DNA from: Pseudonocardia hierapolitana
Lineage (GTDB): Bacteria; Actinomycetota; Actinomycetes; Mycobacteriales; Pseudonocardiaceae
DNA length: 64,000 nucleotides
NCBI RefSeq assembly: GCF_007994075.1
Contig: NZ_VIWU01000001.1
Location: 6,076,001-6,140,000 of the forward strand
Direction: 5' to 3'
Below are positions 1 through 7,870 of this stretch, in pieces (positions within the stretch are counted from its first letter, which is position 1; each line of letters begins with the position of its first letter). The position numbers and the translations under genes are program-made. The notes under the pieces were generated by a model, which worked only from the letters and a program-made list of their open reading frames with translations, had not been told where the DNA came from and ran no database searches.

Positions 1-327
1 GTCCGCCCCTGCTACGTCGACGGCTTCCCCGGCATCACGCTCGCCCAGGGTGGCCGGGACCTCCGGCTCACGACCGAGCCGGGCTCACCGTCGGGCCCGG
101 AGGTTCCCGAGGCCCGGCGGGTCGGTCTGGCACCGGGCGGCACCGCGTCCTTCCCGTTGATCTGGAAGGGGTACGGGGCGGCTGCCGATGAGGACACCCC
201 GCAGGAGCTGCGCGTCACGCTCGCGGGAGGCGAGCCGAGCACCGTTGCGCTGGGCACCTCGCCCGCCCCGTTCGACCTGGTGGACGGCGGCACGATCCGC
301 GTGGGTCCGTGGCAGCCTGGTCCGTAG
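1..327 (+). CDS. C-terminal part of a DUF4232 domain protein (5' end outside window)
   Basis: The reading frame is open from the first base to a TAG at 325-327, giving 108 residues. The fragment has the feel of a DUF4232 domain: an RPCYVDGFPGITL opening, then small beta-strand segments and a Trp-containing strand (FPLIWKGYG) before a short tail. Proteins of this family are usually secreted or lipoprotein actinobacterial proteins of unknown function. The N-terminus, where a signal peptide would be, is not in the window, so localisation cannot be judged. It converges on the ndh gene with only a short gap. Family assignment is by recalled pattern and is moderately secure; function is unknown. 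Confidence 0.6.
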   Translation, partial: VRPCYVDGFPGITLAQGGRDLRLTTEPGSPSGPEVPEARRVGLAPGGTASFPLIWKGYGAAADEDTPQELRVTLAGGEPSTVALGTSPAPFDLVDGGTIRVGPWQPGP

Positions 328-355
328 TCACACGCCCGCGCTCGGGGCGCCGCGG

Positions 356-1654
356 CTATGCCGCGTCCCGGTGACGCAGCGCGTTGCGCGCCTCGATCTG
401 CTGCGCCGTGGCGATCCGCTCCGAGCGGCCCCGGCCCAGGAAGCTCACCACCCAGTGCAGCAGCGTGGTGACCTTGTTCTTGAAGCCGATCAGGTAGAAC
501 AGGTGCACGCCGAGCCACATCATCCAGCCGAGCAGGCCGCTGAAGTGCAACTTTCCGACGTTGGCCACCGCGGAGAAGCGGCCGATCGTCGCCATGTTGC
601 CCTTGTCGAAGTACCGGAAGGGCGTCGTCACCGGCCGGCCGGTCAGCCGTCCCGCGATGGCGCGGGCGGCATAGCGGCCACCCTGCATCGCGACCTGCGC
701 GACGCCGGGCAGGTCGAGCGCGGCCATGTCGCCGACCACGAAGATCTCCGGGTGGCCCGGGATCGTGAGGTCCGGGGCGACGCGGATGCGGCCTGCGCGG
801 TCTGTCGCGGCCCCGGTGGCGTCCGCGAGGCGTGCGGCAAGGGGAGTGGCGGCGACGCCGGCCGCCCAGATCTTGGTGTGGGCCTCGATGCGCTCACCGC
901 CCTCGAGCTCGACGCCGCCCGCGTCCACGTCCACGACGCGGGTGGCCAGGCGGACCTCGACGCCCATCCGGGTCAGCCGGCGCCGCGCGTTCACCGACAG
1001 CGGCCGGTCGAAGGCCGGCAGCACGCGGTCCGCAGCGTCGAGGAGGACGACCCTCGTCTCGGTCAGGTCGGCGTGCCGGTACTGGCCCCGCAACGACCGG
1101 TGCGCGAGCTCCGCGATCTGCCCGGCCAGCTCCACGCCCGTCGGGCCGGCACCGATGATCACGAACGTCAGCAGGCGGCGGCGGGCCTCCGGGTCCTCCT
1201 CGAGCTCGGCCATCTCGAACGCGTGGAAGATCCGGCTGCGCACCTCGAGCGCGTCGTCGATGTCCTTCAGCGAGGGCGCGTGCTCGGCGAACCGCTCGTT
1301 GCCGAAGTAGGAGTTGCGGGCGCCGGCCGCCACGATCAGCGAGTCGTAGGCCACCCGCCGCTCCCGGCCGTCCGGCGCCCTGACGAGCACCGTCCGTCCC
1401 GCCACGTCGACGTCGGTGACCCAGCCCAGCCGGACGTCGAGATCGCGGTGCCGGAGGACCTCCCGGATCGGAGGCGCGACCTCGCCCTCGGACAGGATGC
1501 CGGTGGCCACCTGGTACAGGAGGGGCTCGAAGAGGTGGTAGGTGGTGCCGTTGATCAAGGTGACGGACGCGGGCGCACTGCCCAGCGCCTTGGCGGCGAA
1601 CAGGCCACCGAAGCCGGCACCGACGATCACGACGCGATGCTCGTTCTGTCTCAT
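356..1654 (-). CDS. ndh: Type II NADH dehydrogenase (NAD(P)/FAD-dependent oxidoreductase)
   Basis: Single-subunit, non-proton-pumping NADH:quinone oxidoreductase that feeds electrons into the quinone pool at the inner face of the membrane. The sequence has an N-terminal FAD Rossmann motif (VVIVGAGFGGL), a second dinucleotide fold for NADH near residue 165 (VIIGAGPTGVELAGQIAEL) and the late FAD-binding motif FVVGDMAAL. The AQVAMQGGRYAA quinone/FAD segment follows, and a C-terminal amphipathic region (WLGVHLFYLIGFKNK) is suited to membrane association. Length of about 432 aa is normal for NDH-2. I chose the ATG at 1654; an upstream in-frame GTG at 1672 is possible. It lies on the same strand as the polysaccharide operon but is separated from it by a strong hairpin. 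Confidence 0.9.
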   Translation of the reverse strand: MRQNEHRVVIVGAGFGGLFAAKALGSAPASVTLINGTTYHLFEPLLYQVATGILSEGEVAPPIREVLRHRDLDVRLGWVTDVDVAGRTVLVRAPDGRERRVAYDSLIVAAGARNSYFGNERFAEHAPSLKDIDDALEVRSRIFHAFEMAELEEDPEARRRLLTFVIIGAGPTGVELAGQIAELAHRSLRGQYRHADLTETRVVLLDAADRVLPAFDRPLSVNARRRLTRMGVEVRLATRVVDVDAGGVELEGGERIEAHTKIWAAGVAATPLAARLADATGAATDRAGRIRVAPDLTIPGHPEIFVVGDMAALDLPGVAQVAMQGGRYAARAIAGRLTGRPVTTPFRYFDKGNMATIGRFSAVANVGKLHFSGLLGWMMWLGVHLFYLIGFKNKVTTLLHWVVSFLGRGRSERIATAQQIEARNALRHRDAA

Positions 1655-1768
1655 GCATCGAGGACGGGACACCGGCGTGACATGTGACAGCGCAGGCGCC
1701 CACCTGTGACGGGGATGACTCGACGCGATCCCGGTCCGGCGCGGCCGTGCGGATCGCGGATGACCTGA

Positions 1769-1799
1769 CCGGCCTGCCGTCCGGCGGACGGCAGGCCGG
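1769..1799 (-). terminator. Strong hairpin terminator after the polyuronate operon
   Basis: Perfect 14-bp inverted repeat CCGGCCTGCCGTCC / GGACGGCAGGCCGG with a 3-base loop, 25 bp beyond the stop codon of the epimerase-like gene and upstream of ndh. There is no T-run on either strand, as is common for actinobacterial terminators. It probably ends the four-gene operon transcribed from 7280 to 1824. Confidence 0.7.
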
Positions 1800-1823
1800 C
1801 CTCGCGAGCCGTTTCGGCCTCGG

Positions 1824-3167
1824 TCAGCTCTTGTCGGCCACCACGTCGGAGTCCTTGTTGCCGCGCACGTCGTTGGCGTCGGCCGGGGCCACCGCGTCGC
1901 CGGTGCTCATGATCCCGGAGCGGTTGTCGGTGATCGTGTTGCCCGTGAGGTCGATCGCGCCGCTGGTGTCGACGTAGACGCCGTACCGGACGTTGTCCGC
2001 GATGACGTTGCCGCGCACGGTGGTGGCGGTGGACTCGCTGACCACGCGCACGCCGTCCTGCTGGTTGCCGCGCAGCTGGTTGCCCTCCACCACGTTGCCC
2101 TGCGCCAGCTGCGTGATGCCGACGCCGGTCTCGCCGTTGTCGTACACGCGGTTGTTCCGCAGCGTGTTGTCGCCGGACTCGTTGACGTTGATGCCCTGGG
2201 CCGCGTTGTCGAACGTCTCGTTGCCCTCGACGAGGTTCCGGTCCGAGCGCAGGTAGAGCACGATCCCGTGGTGGGCGTTGCGGTAGACCACGTTGTCGCG
2301 GATCACGCTGTCGACGCAGTCCTCGGCGAGGATGATCCCGTGCTTGCCGTTGTCGTGCACCACGTTGCGTTCGATGGCCAGCTTCGACGACCCGGTGTGC
2401 GGGTCGATCCCGTAGAGGACGTTGTTGCGGAACTCGTTGTCGAGCACGGACAGCCCGCTCACCTCGAAGGTGTAGAGCCCGTAGTAGAGGTTCGACACGA
2501 TGCTGTCGCTGATCCCCCCACCGGTGCCTGCGGTGCGCCAGGAGAGTCCGTAGGACTCCACGTCGCCGTGGCCGAGGTAGTGCAGCTCGGCATCGCTGAT
2601 CGTCATCTGCGCGCCGTCGCGGGCGAGCAGGAAGCTGCGACCGTCGTCGTAGCCGGTGTCGACGGTGCCCTCCGCGTCGTTCCACGACGTGACGCAGGAG
2701 CCGGTGACGTCGAGCTTCCCGCCGAGCGCCTCGACCGACACGAACCTGCCGGGGGCGCTCTCGAGCTTGAGCCACCGGACCTCGGGCGCGCTGATCTGCA
2801 CCTCGGCCCCGCCGCGCACGACGAGGTCGGCGCCCAGCTGCCACTCGCCCGGGCCCACCTCGCGCAGCGCGGCCGGATCGCCCACCGCGGCGGCGATCGC
2901 CGGCAGCGTCGCCCCGGTGCCGGCGACCACGTCGATCACGTTCGTCGCGCGGTCGAACCGGACGTCGAGGCCGGCCGGTGCCGCCGGCGCGGGGACGTCG
3001 GCTGCGGGCGCCTCCCGGACGCAGGGCTGCGTGGGGCTGTCGATGACGGGCGCGGCGACCTGCCGGGGCTGCAGCGGCGGTGGGCTCGGCGCCCCGCAGC
3101 CTGCGAGGAGGACCGCCCCGACCGCACCCGCGACGACGAGCTGGACGGTCCGCCGGAATGTGCTCAT
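1824..3167 (-). CDS. Mannuronan C5-epimerase-like beta-helix lipoprotein (AlgG/AlgE-type)
   Basis: Predicted lipoprotein of 447 aa with a lipobox (LLAGC, Cys24) followed by a Pro-rich linker and a right-handed parallel beta-helix domain. Many NN/GN turns (RNNVLYGI, HDNGKHGIIL, YRNAHHGIVL, NESGDNTLRNNRVYDN) mark PbH1 rungs. Residues 252-257 read YGIDPH, the active-site signature of mannuronan C5-epimerases, so the Tyr, Asp and His needed by that family are present; the fourth position of the AlgG DPHD motif is Thr here. The preceding YDDGRSFLLARDGAQM and HYLGH...ESYGLSWR segments also fit the family. The family converts mannuronate to guluronate within a polymer. It is the last gene of a four-gene operon, its ATG overlapping the upstream stop. 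The substrate in this organism is inferred. Confidence 0.78.
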   Translation of the reverse strand: MSTFRRTVQLVVAGAVGAVLLAGCGAPSPPPLQPRQVAAPVIDSPTQPCVREAPAADVPAPAAPAGLDVRFDRATNVIDVVAGTGATLPAIAAAVGDPAALREVGPGEWQLGADLVVRGGAEVQISAPEVRWLKLESAPGRFVSVEALGGKLDVTGSCVTSWNDAEGTVDTGYDDGRSFLLARDGAQMTISDAELHYLGHGDVESYGLSWRTAGTGGGISDSIVSNLYYGLYTFEVSGLSVLDNEFRNNVLYGIDPHTGSSKLAIERNVVHDNGKHGIILAEDCVDSVIRDNVVYRNAHHGIVLYLRSDRNLVEGNETFDNAAQGINVNESGDNTLRNNRVYDNGETGVGITQLAQGNVVEGNQLRGNQQDGVRVVSESTATTVRGNVIADNVRYGVYVDTSGAIDLTGNTITDNRSGIMSTGDAVAPADANDVRGNKDSDVVADKS

Positions 3168-5065
3168 CACGCCTCCACCGGGAGCGGCGGGCGGCGGCGC
3201 CGGGTGGCGCCACCGAGGCGGCGCTGGCGGTAGGAGTGCAGCTCCTCCAGCACCACGGCCAGGATGATCAGCGGGATGCCGATCGCCCCGAGCAGGTTGA
3301 GCGGGGGCAGGCTCAGGTCGTTGGTGCCCTGCTGGTTGATCACGCCGCGCACCGATTCCAGGGCGTGCACGTTCGAGTTGACGAGCGTGAACGGGCTGCC
3401 CTCGGCGCTGTTGACGCCCAGCTCGGTCGTGTCGACCGTGACCCCTGACGCGTAGACCGGCTCGGGGGATCGGGAGCGGATCCCCTCCCGGGCGGCGACG
3501 ATCGTCGAGTTCGTGATCGTGGCACCCGCCGCGAGGTCCAGGCCGGTGCCGCCGCCGGTGATCTCCGCGCCGGTGATGCGCGCGTCCGGGGTGAAGCTGC
3601 GCACGGCGTCGGACGCGACGTCGTTGACGGTGAGGTCGGTGACGACGAGACCGGACGTGCCGGCCGCGGTGACGAGGCCGTCGCGCCCGCCGTCGACGGT
3701 GAGCCCGGTGAGGCGGATGTCGTGCGCGCCGCGGTCGACGCGCACGGCGGACCGGGAACCGGTCACGTGCACGCCGTTCAGGGCGATGTCGGCGCCGTTG
3801 AGGGCCGCGCCGGCCACGCGGGCGCCGCTGAACGTCGAGTTCTTCGCCTCGAGGTGGCTGGTGCTCTTCTCGACGACCAGCCCGCGGGCGCCCCCGGTGG
3901 TCTGGATCCCGTCGAGCACGATCCCGGAGCTGTTGACGTGGGTGAACACGCCCATGCGCTGGTCGGTGGCCGTGTAGCCGGTGACGCCGATGTTCGTCGA
4001 GCGGGAGATGCGCAGCCCGCCCGCCTCGTCGGCGGTGGTGTCGACCGCGGAGATCTGCGTGCCGCTCTCGCCGACCACTGCCACGCCGAACGCCCCGTTG
4101 GCGTTCGTGCTGATGCCGGTGATCGGGCGGCCGCCGCTCTGCCCGGACACGAGTACCCCGTTGGCGCCGTTGCCGGTGGCACGGATCCCGCTCATCGAGG
4201 TGCCCTGGTCGCCGGCCAGCACGAGTCCGTCGTCGGCCGAGTCGGACACCGTGAGCTGCTCGAGGTGCACGCCCTGCGAGTGGGACAGCTCCACGCCGGT
4301 GCTCCCGCGCGCCACGGTGGTGCGCACCAGCGAGCCGGTGCTGGCCGTGCGGAACTCCACGGCGGCGGCGCCGCGCTCGTCGGATCCGGGCGTGCCGTCG
4401 GACACGGTGCCGAGGTCGTTGATCGTGACGTCGGTGACGTCCAGGCGGCCGCCGCCCGATGCCACGATCGTCGGACGGCCCTTCGCCGTGGAGGGCAGCG
4501 GCTGCCCGGTGGCGAGGTCGATCGAGGCGACCGTGATCCCGTTGAGGGCGACCCGCCCGCCGCCGGTGTGGATCGAGGCGGCGTCGGCCGGGGTGGCTCC
4601 GCCCGCGAGCTGCAGGGTGCGCAGGGTGCTTCCGCTCCCGCCGAGCTGCATCGAGACGCCCCGGGTGAGGACGAGCGTGGCGTCGAGCGTCGCGGTGCCG
4701 TCGGTGACGGTCAGCCAATCGGACGGCAGGGCCTGGTCGAGCGCCGAGATCGTCAGGTTGCCCCCTGCGCGCCCGACCTGGCGGGTGACGCGACCGTCGG
4801 TGGCGAGGTCGATGCGGAAGTCCCGCACGACCACCATCCGGTGCGGGCGGCCGCGGGCCTCCCAGGCCCTGCGCACAGAAGCCGCGGTGTCGGGGGTGAC
4901 CACCTGGGTCGGTTGCGCCACCGCCTGGGTCACCGTCTGGGCCATCGGGGTCGCGGTCGGGGCGGCCACGGCGGTGCCCGCCGCGAGCCCGAGGCCGAGG
5001 GCGGTGGTCATGCCCGCCGCGAGGAGCCGTCCGACCCACCGCTTGCTGGTGGTGCCGGTGTTCAT
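3167..5065 (-). CDS. Exported, membrane-anchored right-handed beta-helix protein
   Basis: 632 aa. An N-terminal signal peptide (basic KRWVGRLLAAG followed by a hydrophobic stretch ending AVAAP) is followed by a charged linker. A long series of PbH1-type rungs follows (GVELSHSQGVHL, DDGLVLAGDQGT, ANGVLVSGQSGG, GGLRISRSTN, RGLVVEKSTS). Near the C-terminus LLGAIGIPLIILAVVL is a single membrane segment followed by a basic tail rich in Arg, so the helix domain should face outside. No DPH epimerase motif is visible, so it may be a scaffold, chain-binding factor or a different polysaccharide-modifying enzyme. Start and stop both overlap neighbours by 4 bp (ATGA), tying it to the GT2 and epimerase-like genes. 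Function unknown. Confidence 0.75.
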   Translation of the reverse strand: MNTGTTSKRWVGRLLAAGMTTALGLGLAAGTAVAAPTATPMAQTVTQAVAQPTQVVTPDTAASVRRAWEARGRPHRMVVVRDFRIDLATDGRVTRQVGRAGGNLTISALDQALPSDWLTVTDGTATLDATLVLTRGVSMQLGGSGSTLRTLQLAGGATPADAASIHTGGGRVALNGITVASIDLATGQPLPSTAKGRPTIVASGGGRLDVTDVTINDLGTVSDGTPGSDERGAAAVEFRTASTGSLVRTTVARGSTGVELSHSQGVHLEQLTVSDSADDGLVLAGDQGTSMSGIRATGNGANGVLVSGQSGGRPITGISTNANGAFGVAVVGESGTQISAVDTTADEAGGLRISRSTNIGVTGYTATDQRMGVFTHVNSSGIVLDGIQTTGGARGLVVEKSTSHLEAKNSTFSGARVAGAALNGADIALNGVHVTGSRSAVRVDRGAHDIRLTGLTVDGGRDGLVTAAGTSGLVVTDLTVNDVASDAVRSFTPDARITGAEITGGGTGLDLAAGATITNSTIVAAREGIRSRSPEPVYASGVTVDTTELGVNSAEGSPFTLVNSNVHALESVRGVINQQGTNDLSLPPLNLLGAIGIPLIILAVVLEELHSYRQRRLGGATRRRRPPLPVEA

Positions 5066-6327
5066 GCCGCGACCCTCCGCAGTGGGATGACGTTGTCGTG
5101 GTGGTCGTCGCTGTCGTGGTGGTCGTGGTCGTCGTGGTGGTCGTCGACCGTGGTGCGCACGACCTCGCCGTTCTCGACCGCGACCTGGCGGGTGAGCCAG
5201 GCCTGCTTGCGGATGGTGACCAGCGCGGTGATCTTGATGATCGCCATCAGCCAGGAGACGGCGACGTAGCCCAGCACGAAGAAGAAGCTGGACGGCCGGC
5301 GCCGGATGTGCGGGGCCAGCTTGGCCGCGCGGCTGACCTGCCACCACAGCAGCAGCACACCCGCGAGGATCCAGTTCTGCGTGACGAGGGCGAACCCCAT
5401 CGCGATCGGCCCGAGCAGCAGGGTGAAGCTGCTGAGGCCCTTGTCGATCATGGTGTAGGCGAGGAAGGGGTGGCGCCACACCCACGGCTTGGACAGCGCG
5501 CGCAGGTCCGAACGCCAGGTGTTGCGGGCCCAGCGCAGCCGCTGGCGGAAGAACGTGCGCCAGCGGTCCGGGAACGTGGACCACACCTCGGCGGTGCGCT
5601 GCATGTAGGTGAGGTGGCCCCGCTCCAGGATCAGCGTGGTGAGCCGCTTGTCGTCACCGGAGAGCGACTGGACGCCCCAGAACGTCTCGTTCATGAAGTC
5701 GTCCTCGATCTCCAGCAGCAGCTCGCGGCGGTAGACCGCGGTGCGCCCGGACAGACAGGAGACGGCCTTGCCCAGCAGGCTCTGCGAGGCGTTCTCGTCG
5801 AAGTAGCGGTGGTCGAGGAACATGTCGGTGATCCGGGCCAGGAAGCCCTTCGACCCGTACACCGACTGCCGGGTGCCCACACCGCCGATGCGCGGGTCGG
5901 CGAACGGCTTGGCCACCTCGACGGCGACGTCGTCGGCCCAGATGGTGTCGGAGTCGACGAGTGCGACCAGCTCGGTGCGGGCCGCCCGCCAGCCCCGCCG
6001 CAACGCGTCGCGCTTGCCGGGGACGTCGGTGATGACGACGGTGACCGGGTACCGGGCCGCGACGTCCTGGCAGGTGGTGTCCGAGGCGTCGATGACGAGG
6101 ATGACCTCCTCGACGTCGTTGGCCAGCCACGACTCGATCGCCGTCGCGAGGATCGTCGGGTCTTCCTGGTAGACCGGCACCACGATCGACAGCGGCAGCC
6201 GGTGGTCGTTGATCACCGGCTTGTAGAGCACCGCGGGGATGCGCCGCACGAGCCAGGTGCCCCACCGGATCAGGCCGAGCACCCCGAGCGGGGTGCCCAG
6301 CACGTAGTAGTAGATCGGCAGGTTCAT
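5062..6327 (-). CDS. Processive family 2 glycosyltransferase (Alg8/hyaluronan-synthase-like) with His/Asp-rich tail
   Basis: 421 aa membrane polysaccharide synthase. There is one N-terminal membrane segment, a GT-A catalytic domain from about residue 45, and C-terminal membrane helices between residues 290 and 380. Catalytic features are the nucleotide-sugar site DSD (125-127), GDD (224-226) carrying the acceptor-side Asp, and the processivity motif RQRLRW (261-266). This layout matches synthases that polymerise and export a beta-linked chain. After the last helix a striking tail, residues 395-411, is almost purely His and Asp and could bind divalent metal. Start ATG overlaps the dehydrogenase stop (ATGA), so the two are translationally coupled. 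The polymer is inferred to be a uronic-acid polysaccharide from the neighbours. Confidence 0.85.
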   Translation of the reverse strand: MNLPIYYYVLGTPLGVLGLIRWGTWLVRRIPAVLYKPVINDHRLPLSIVVPVYQEDPTILATAIESWLANDVEEVILVIDASDTTCQDVAARYPVTVVITDVPGKRDALRRGWRAARTELVALVDSDTIWADDVAVEVAKPFADPRIGGVGTRQSVYGSKGFLARITDMFLDHRYFDENASQSLLGKAVSCLSGRTAVYRRELLLEIEDDFMNETFWGVQSLSGDDKRLTTLILERGHLTYMQRTAEVWSTFPDRWRTFFRQRLRWARNTWRSDLRALSKPWVWRHPFLAYTMIDKGLSSFTLLLGPIAMGFALVTQNWILAGVLLLWWQVSRAAKLAPHIRRRPSSFFFVLGYVAVSWLMAIIKITALVTIRKQAWLTRQVAVENGEVVRTTVDDHHDDHDHHDSDDHHDNVIPLRRVAA

Positions 6328-7280
6328 GCCGACTCGCGCTCCTGCGCGGCGGCGGCCGCGGTGCTCTGGCCGCGGAGCTCGCTCGCGTCGGCGTGGGCCA
6401 CCGTGTCGATCTCGTGGTCGACGATCTCGGCCAGCCGGTCGTTGACCTCCACCACGGCGGACAGCAGCGGCATGTTCACACCGACGGTGTCGGCGAAGCC
6501 GAGGAAGCCCTGGGTGTCCTTGGGCAGGCAGACACCGCCGTAGGGGGCGCCGCCGCGGATGCCGTACTCGGGGTTGATCGAGCCCTCGGCCGAGCGGGCC
6601 ACGGTGGCGGCGATCGGGTCGAGGTCCAGGCCCAGCTTCTGGGCGACCAGCCACATCTCGTTCCAGAAGCTGATCTTGGTGGCGTTGTAGATGTTGTGCG
6701 CTGATTTGATGAACTCGGCCTCGGCCGGGTCGGAGAAGGTGCGCAGCTCGCCACCGAAGGGGGACAGCAGCTCCCGCAGCCGCTCGACGTTCTTCGGGTC
6801 GCGGCTGGCGATGATCGTCATCCACGGGTTGGCGAAGTCCTCCGCCGCGGACGCGGCGCGCAGGAACTCCGGGTTGGACGCCAGCCCGAAGCCCTCGTTC
6901 GCGACCATCCCGGAGTTCTCCTCCAGGGTGGTCCTGACCAGGCCCTCGGTCGTGCCCGGGGGAACGGTGGAGCGCACGACGACGATGTGCCTGGCCGATG
7001 CGCCCGCGATCGCACGGCCGACGGCCGCGGTGCCGGCGGTGAACGCCGACAGGTCGTAGCGGTGCCCGTCGTTCGGCGTCGGCAGCGTCAGGAAGATCAG
7101 CGACTCGGGCTCGCCGGCCAGGTCGATCTCGGTGCGCGCGTCCCAGCCGCGGTCGCGCAGCTCCCGGACCCGCACCTCGTTGATGTCGACGAACGTGACG
7201 TCGTGGCCGGCCTTCAGGAAACCCTCACCGGTCGCGGCGCCCACGACACCGGAACCCATGATGAAAATCCTGCTGTTCAC
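6324..7280 (-). CDS. Nucleotide-sugar (UDP-glucose/GDP-mannose-type) dehydrogenase lacking the C-terminal domain
   Basis: 318 aa. Family members oxidise the C6 hydroxyl of an NDP-sugar to the uronate using NAD. An N-terminal Rossmann fold begins IFIMGSGVVGAATG, the TLPTPN and VVRSTVPPGT motifs follow, and the central domain contains FIKSAHNIYNATKISFWNE. The catalytic cysteine is Cys251 in GGVCLPKDTQGF. The protein stops about 65 residues after that cysteine, so the usual C-terminal nucleotide-binding domain of 100-130 residues is missing. The end overlaps the next start, so this is not an obvious assembly break. I chose the GTG at 7280 because a good ribosome site (AAGAGGGG) precedes it; longer upstream readings lack family similarity. 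First gene of the operon and probable source of the uronate donor. Confidence 0.82.
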   Translation of the reverse strand: MNSRIFIMGSGVVGAATGEGFLKAGHDVTFVDINEVRVRELRDRGWDARTEIDLAGEPESLIFLTLPTPNDGHRYDLSAFTAGTAAVGRAIAGASARHIVVVRSTVPPGTTEGLVRTTLEENSGMVANEGFGLASNPEFLRAASAAEDFANPWMTIIASRDPKNVERLRELLSPFGGELRTFSDPAEAEFIKSAHNIYNATKISFWNEMWLVAQKLGLDLDPIAATVARSAEGSINPEYGIRGGAPYGGVCLPKDTQGFLGFADTVGVNMPLLSAVVEVNDRLAEIVDHEIDTVAHADASELRGQSTAAAAAQERESA

Positions 7281-7350
7281 GTTTATTCCCCTCTTGATGC
7301 GACCCGAAGGCAGGCAAGCCTCACCTCGGATCCGGTGGTGTGCGGAACGA

Positions 7351-7448
7351 CGGACGTCGTCGTCCGCGAAGATCAGTTCGACCCGCCGGTCGTCGACGAC
7401 CGGGCACTCGGGCGCGCTCGAACACCCCGTGGGCGACAGGTGTTCGAG
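7351..7448 (-). promoter_or_regulatory. Cluster of three inverted repeats in the leader of the polyuronate operon
   Basis: Three dyads in 98 bp: CGGACG-tcgt-CGTCCG at 7351-7366; a perfect 18-bp palindrome CCGGTCGTCGACGACCGG at 7386-7403; and CTCGAACACC at 7417-7426 pairing with GGTGTTCGAG at 7439-7448 (extendable by a G-U and a C-G pair). They lie 71-168 bases upstream of the dehydrogenase start. They could fold as consecutive RNA hairpins or act as DNA operators; the sequence does not match a riboswitch class I recognise. Confidence 0.5.
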
Positions 7449-7631
7449 TGCATCGGTGCAGGTCAAGCCGATCCTCGGTGCGGCCGTTGCCAGCTCCCGA
7501 TGAAGTCGTCCGGTGTTGCGCCCCCGCCGGACGGCCCCCATCACCGGGAGTCGAGGTCGGTCGTTACTTCTACCGCTGACCGGCTGTTCGCCGGTGGAAC
7601 CCCTACGCGATAAACACTATCTCAACGACTC

Positions 7632-7646
7632 CTGAGATCGTCTCAG
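7632..7646. promoter_or_regulatory. Palindromic operator candidate CTGAGA-tcg-TCTCAG
   Basis: Perfect 6-bp arms around a 3-bp centre, about 225 bp upstream of cydA in the divergent region. The size suits a dimeric repressor. No regulator gene adjoins it, so the protein is unknown. Confidence 0.4.
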
Positions 7647-7870
7647 ATTTGTGGTCACGCTGTGTCCGGCACGGGTCACCAGCGGCGATCCCTGCGGGTC
7701 ATTCCCGGCTATTTGCGCAGGTTCCCACCCCGCGAGGTGCGAATGCCCGCTCGCGGTGCGGTGGACGTGCCGCTCGTGTGATCCCTCGCACGGATCACCA
7801 CTGATCACTACTCACCCAACGGCATGGTGCGGATCGATGTTCCCGCGGGTAGCCCTCCAGGGACGAGGGG

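Larger units (their letters stand above)
7281..7870. other. 590-bp divergent intergenic region between polyuronate operon and cydAB
   Basis: No credible gene. It must hold the promoters of the minus-strand polysaccharide operon and of cydAB. The half next to the dehydrogenase start carries three strong inverted repeats (listed separately), suggesting a structured leader RNA or multiple operators. The cyd side has a 6-bp-arm palindrome at 7632-7646. I see no convincing -35/-10 pair. Confidence 0.6.

Noticed and set aside
5098..5269. Plus-strand frame beginning with a long run of valines
   Set aside because: It is the antisense of the His/Asp-rich tail of the GT2 gene and has no ribosome site or family similarity.
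1651..5584. Very long minus-strand frames of 500-1070 codons
   Set aside because: Parts outside the chosen starts are Arg/Pro/His-rich shadow translations of high-GC DNA; only the segments with signal peptides and beta-helix rungs were kept.
7281..7620. c-di-AMP or cobalamin riboswitch in the polyuronate leader
   Set aside because: The hairpins are real but none of the conserved blocks of these riboswitch classes could be found.
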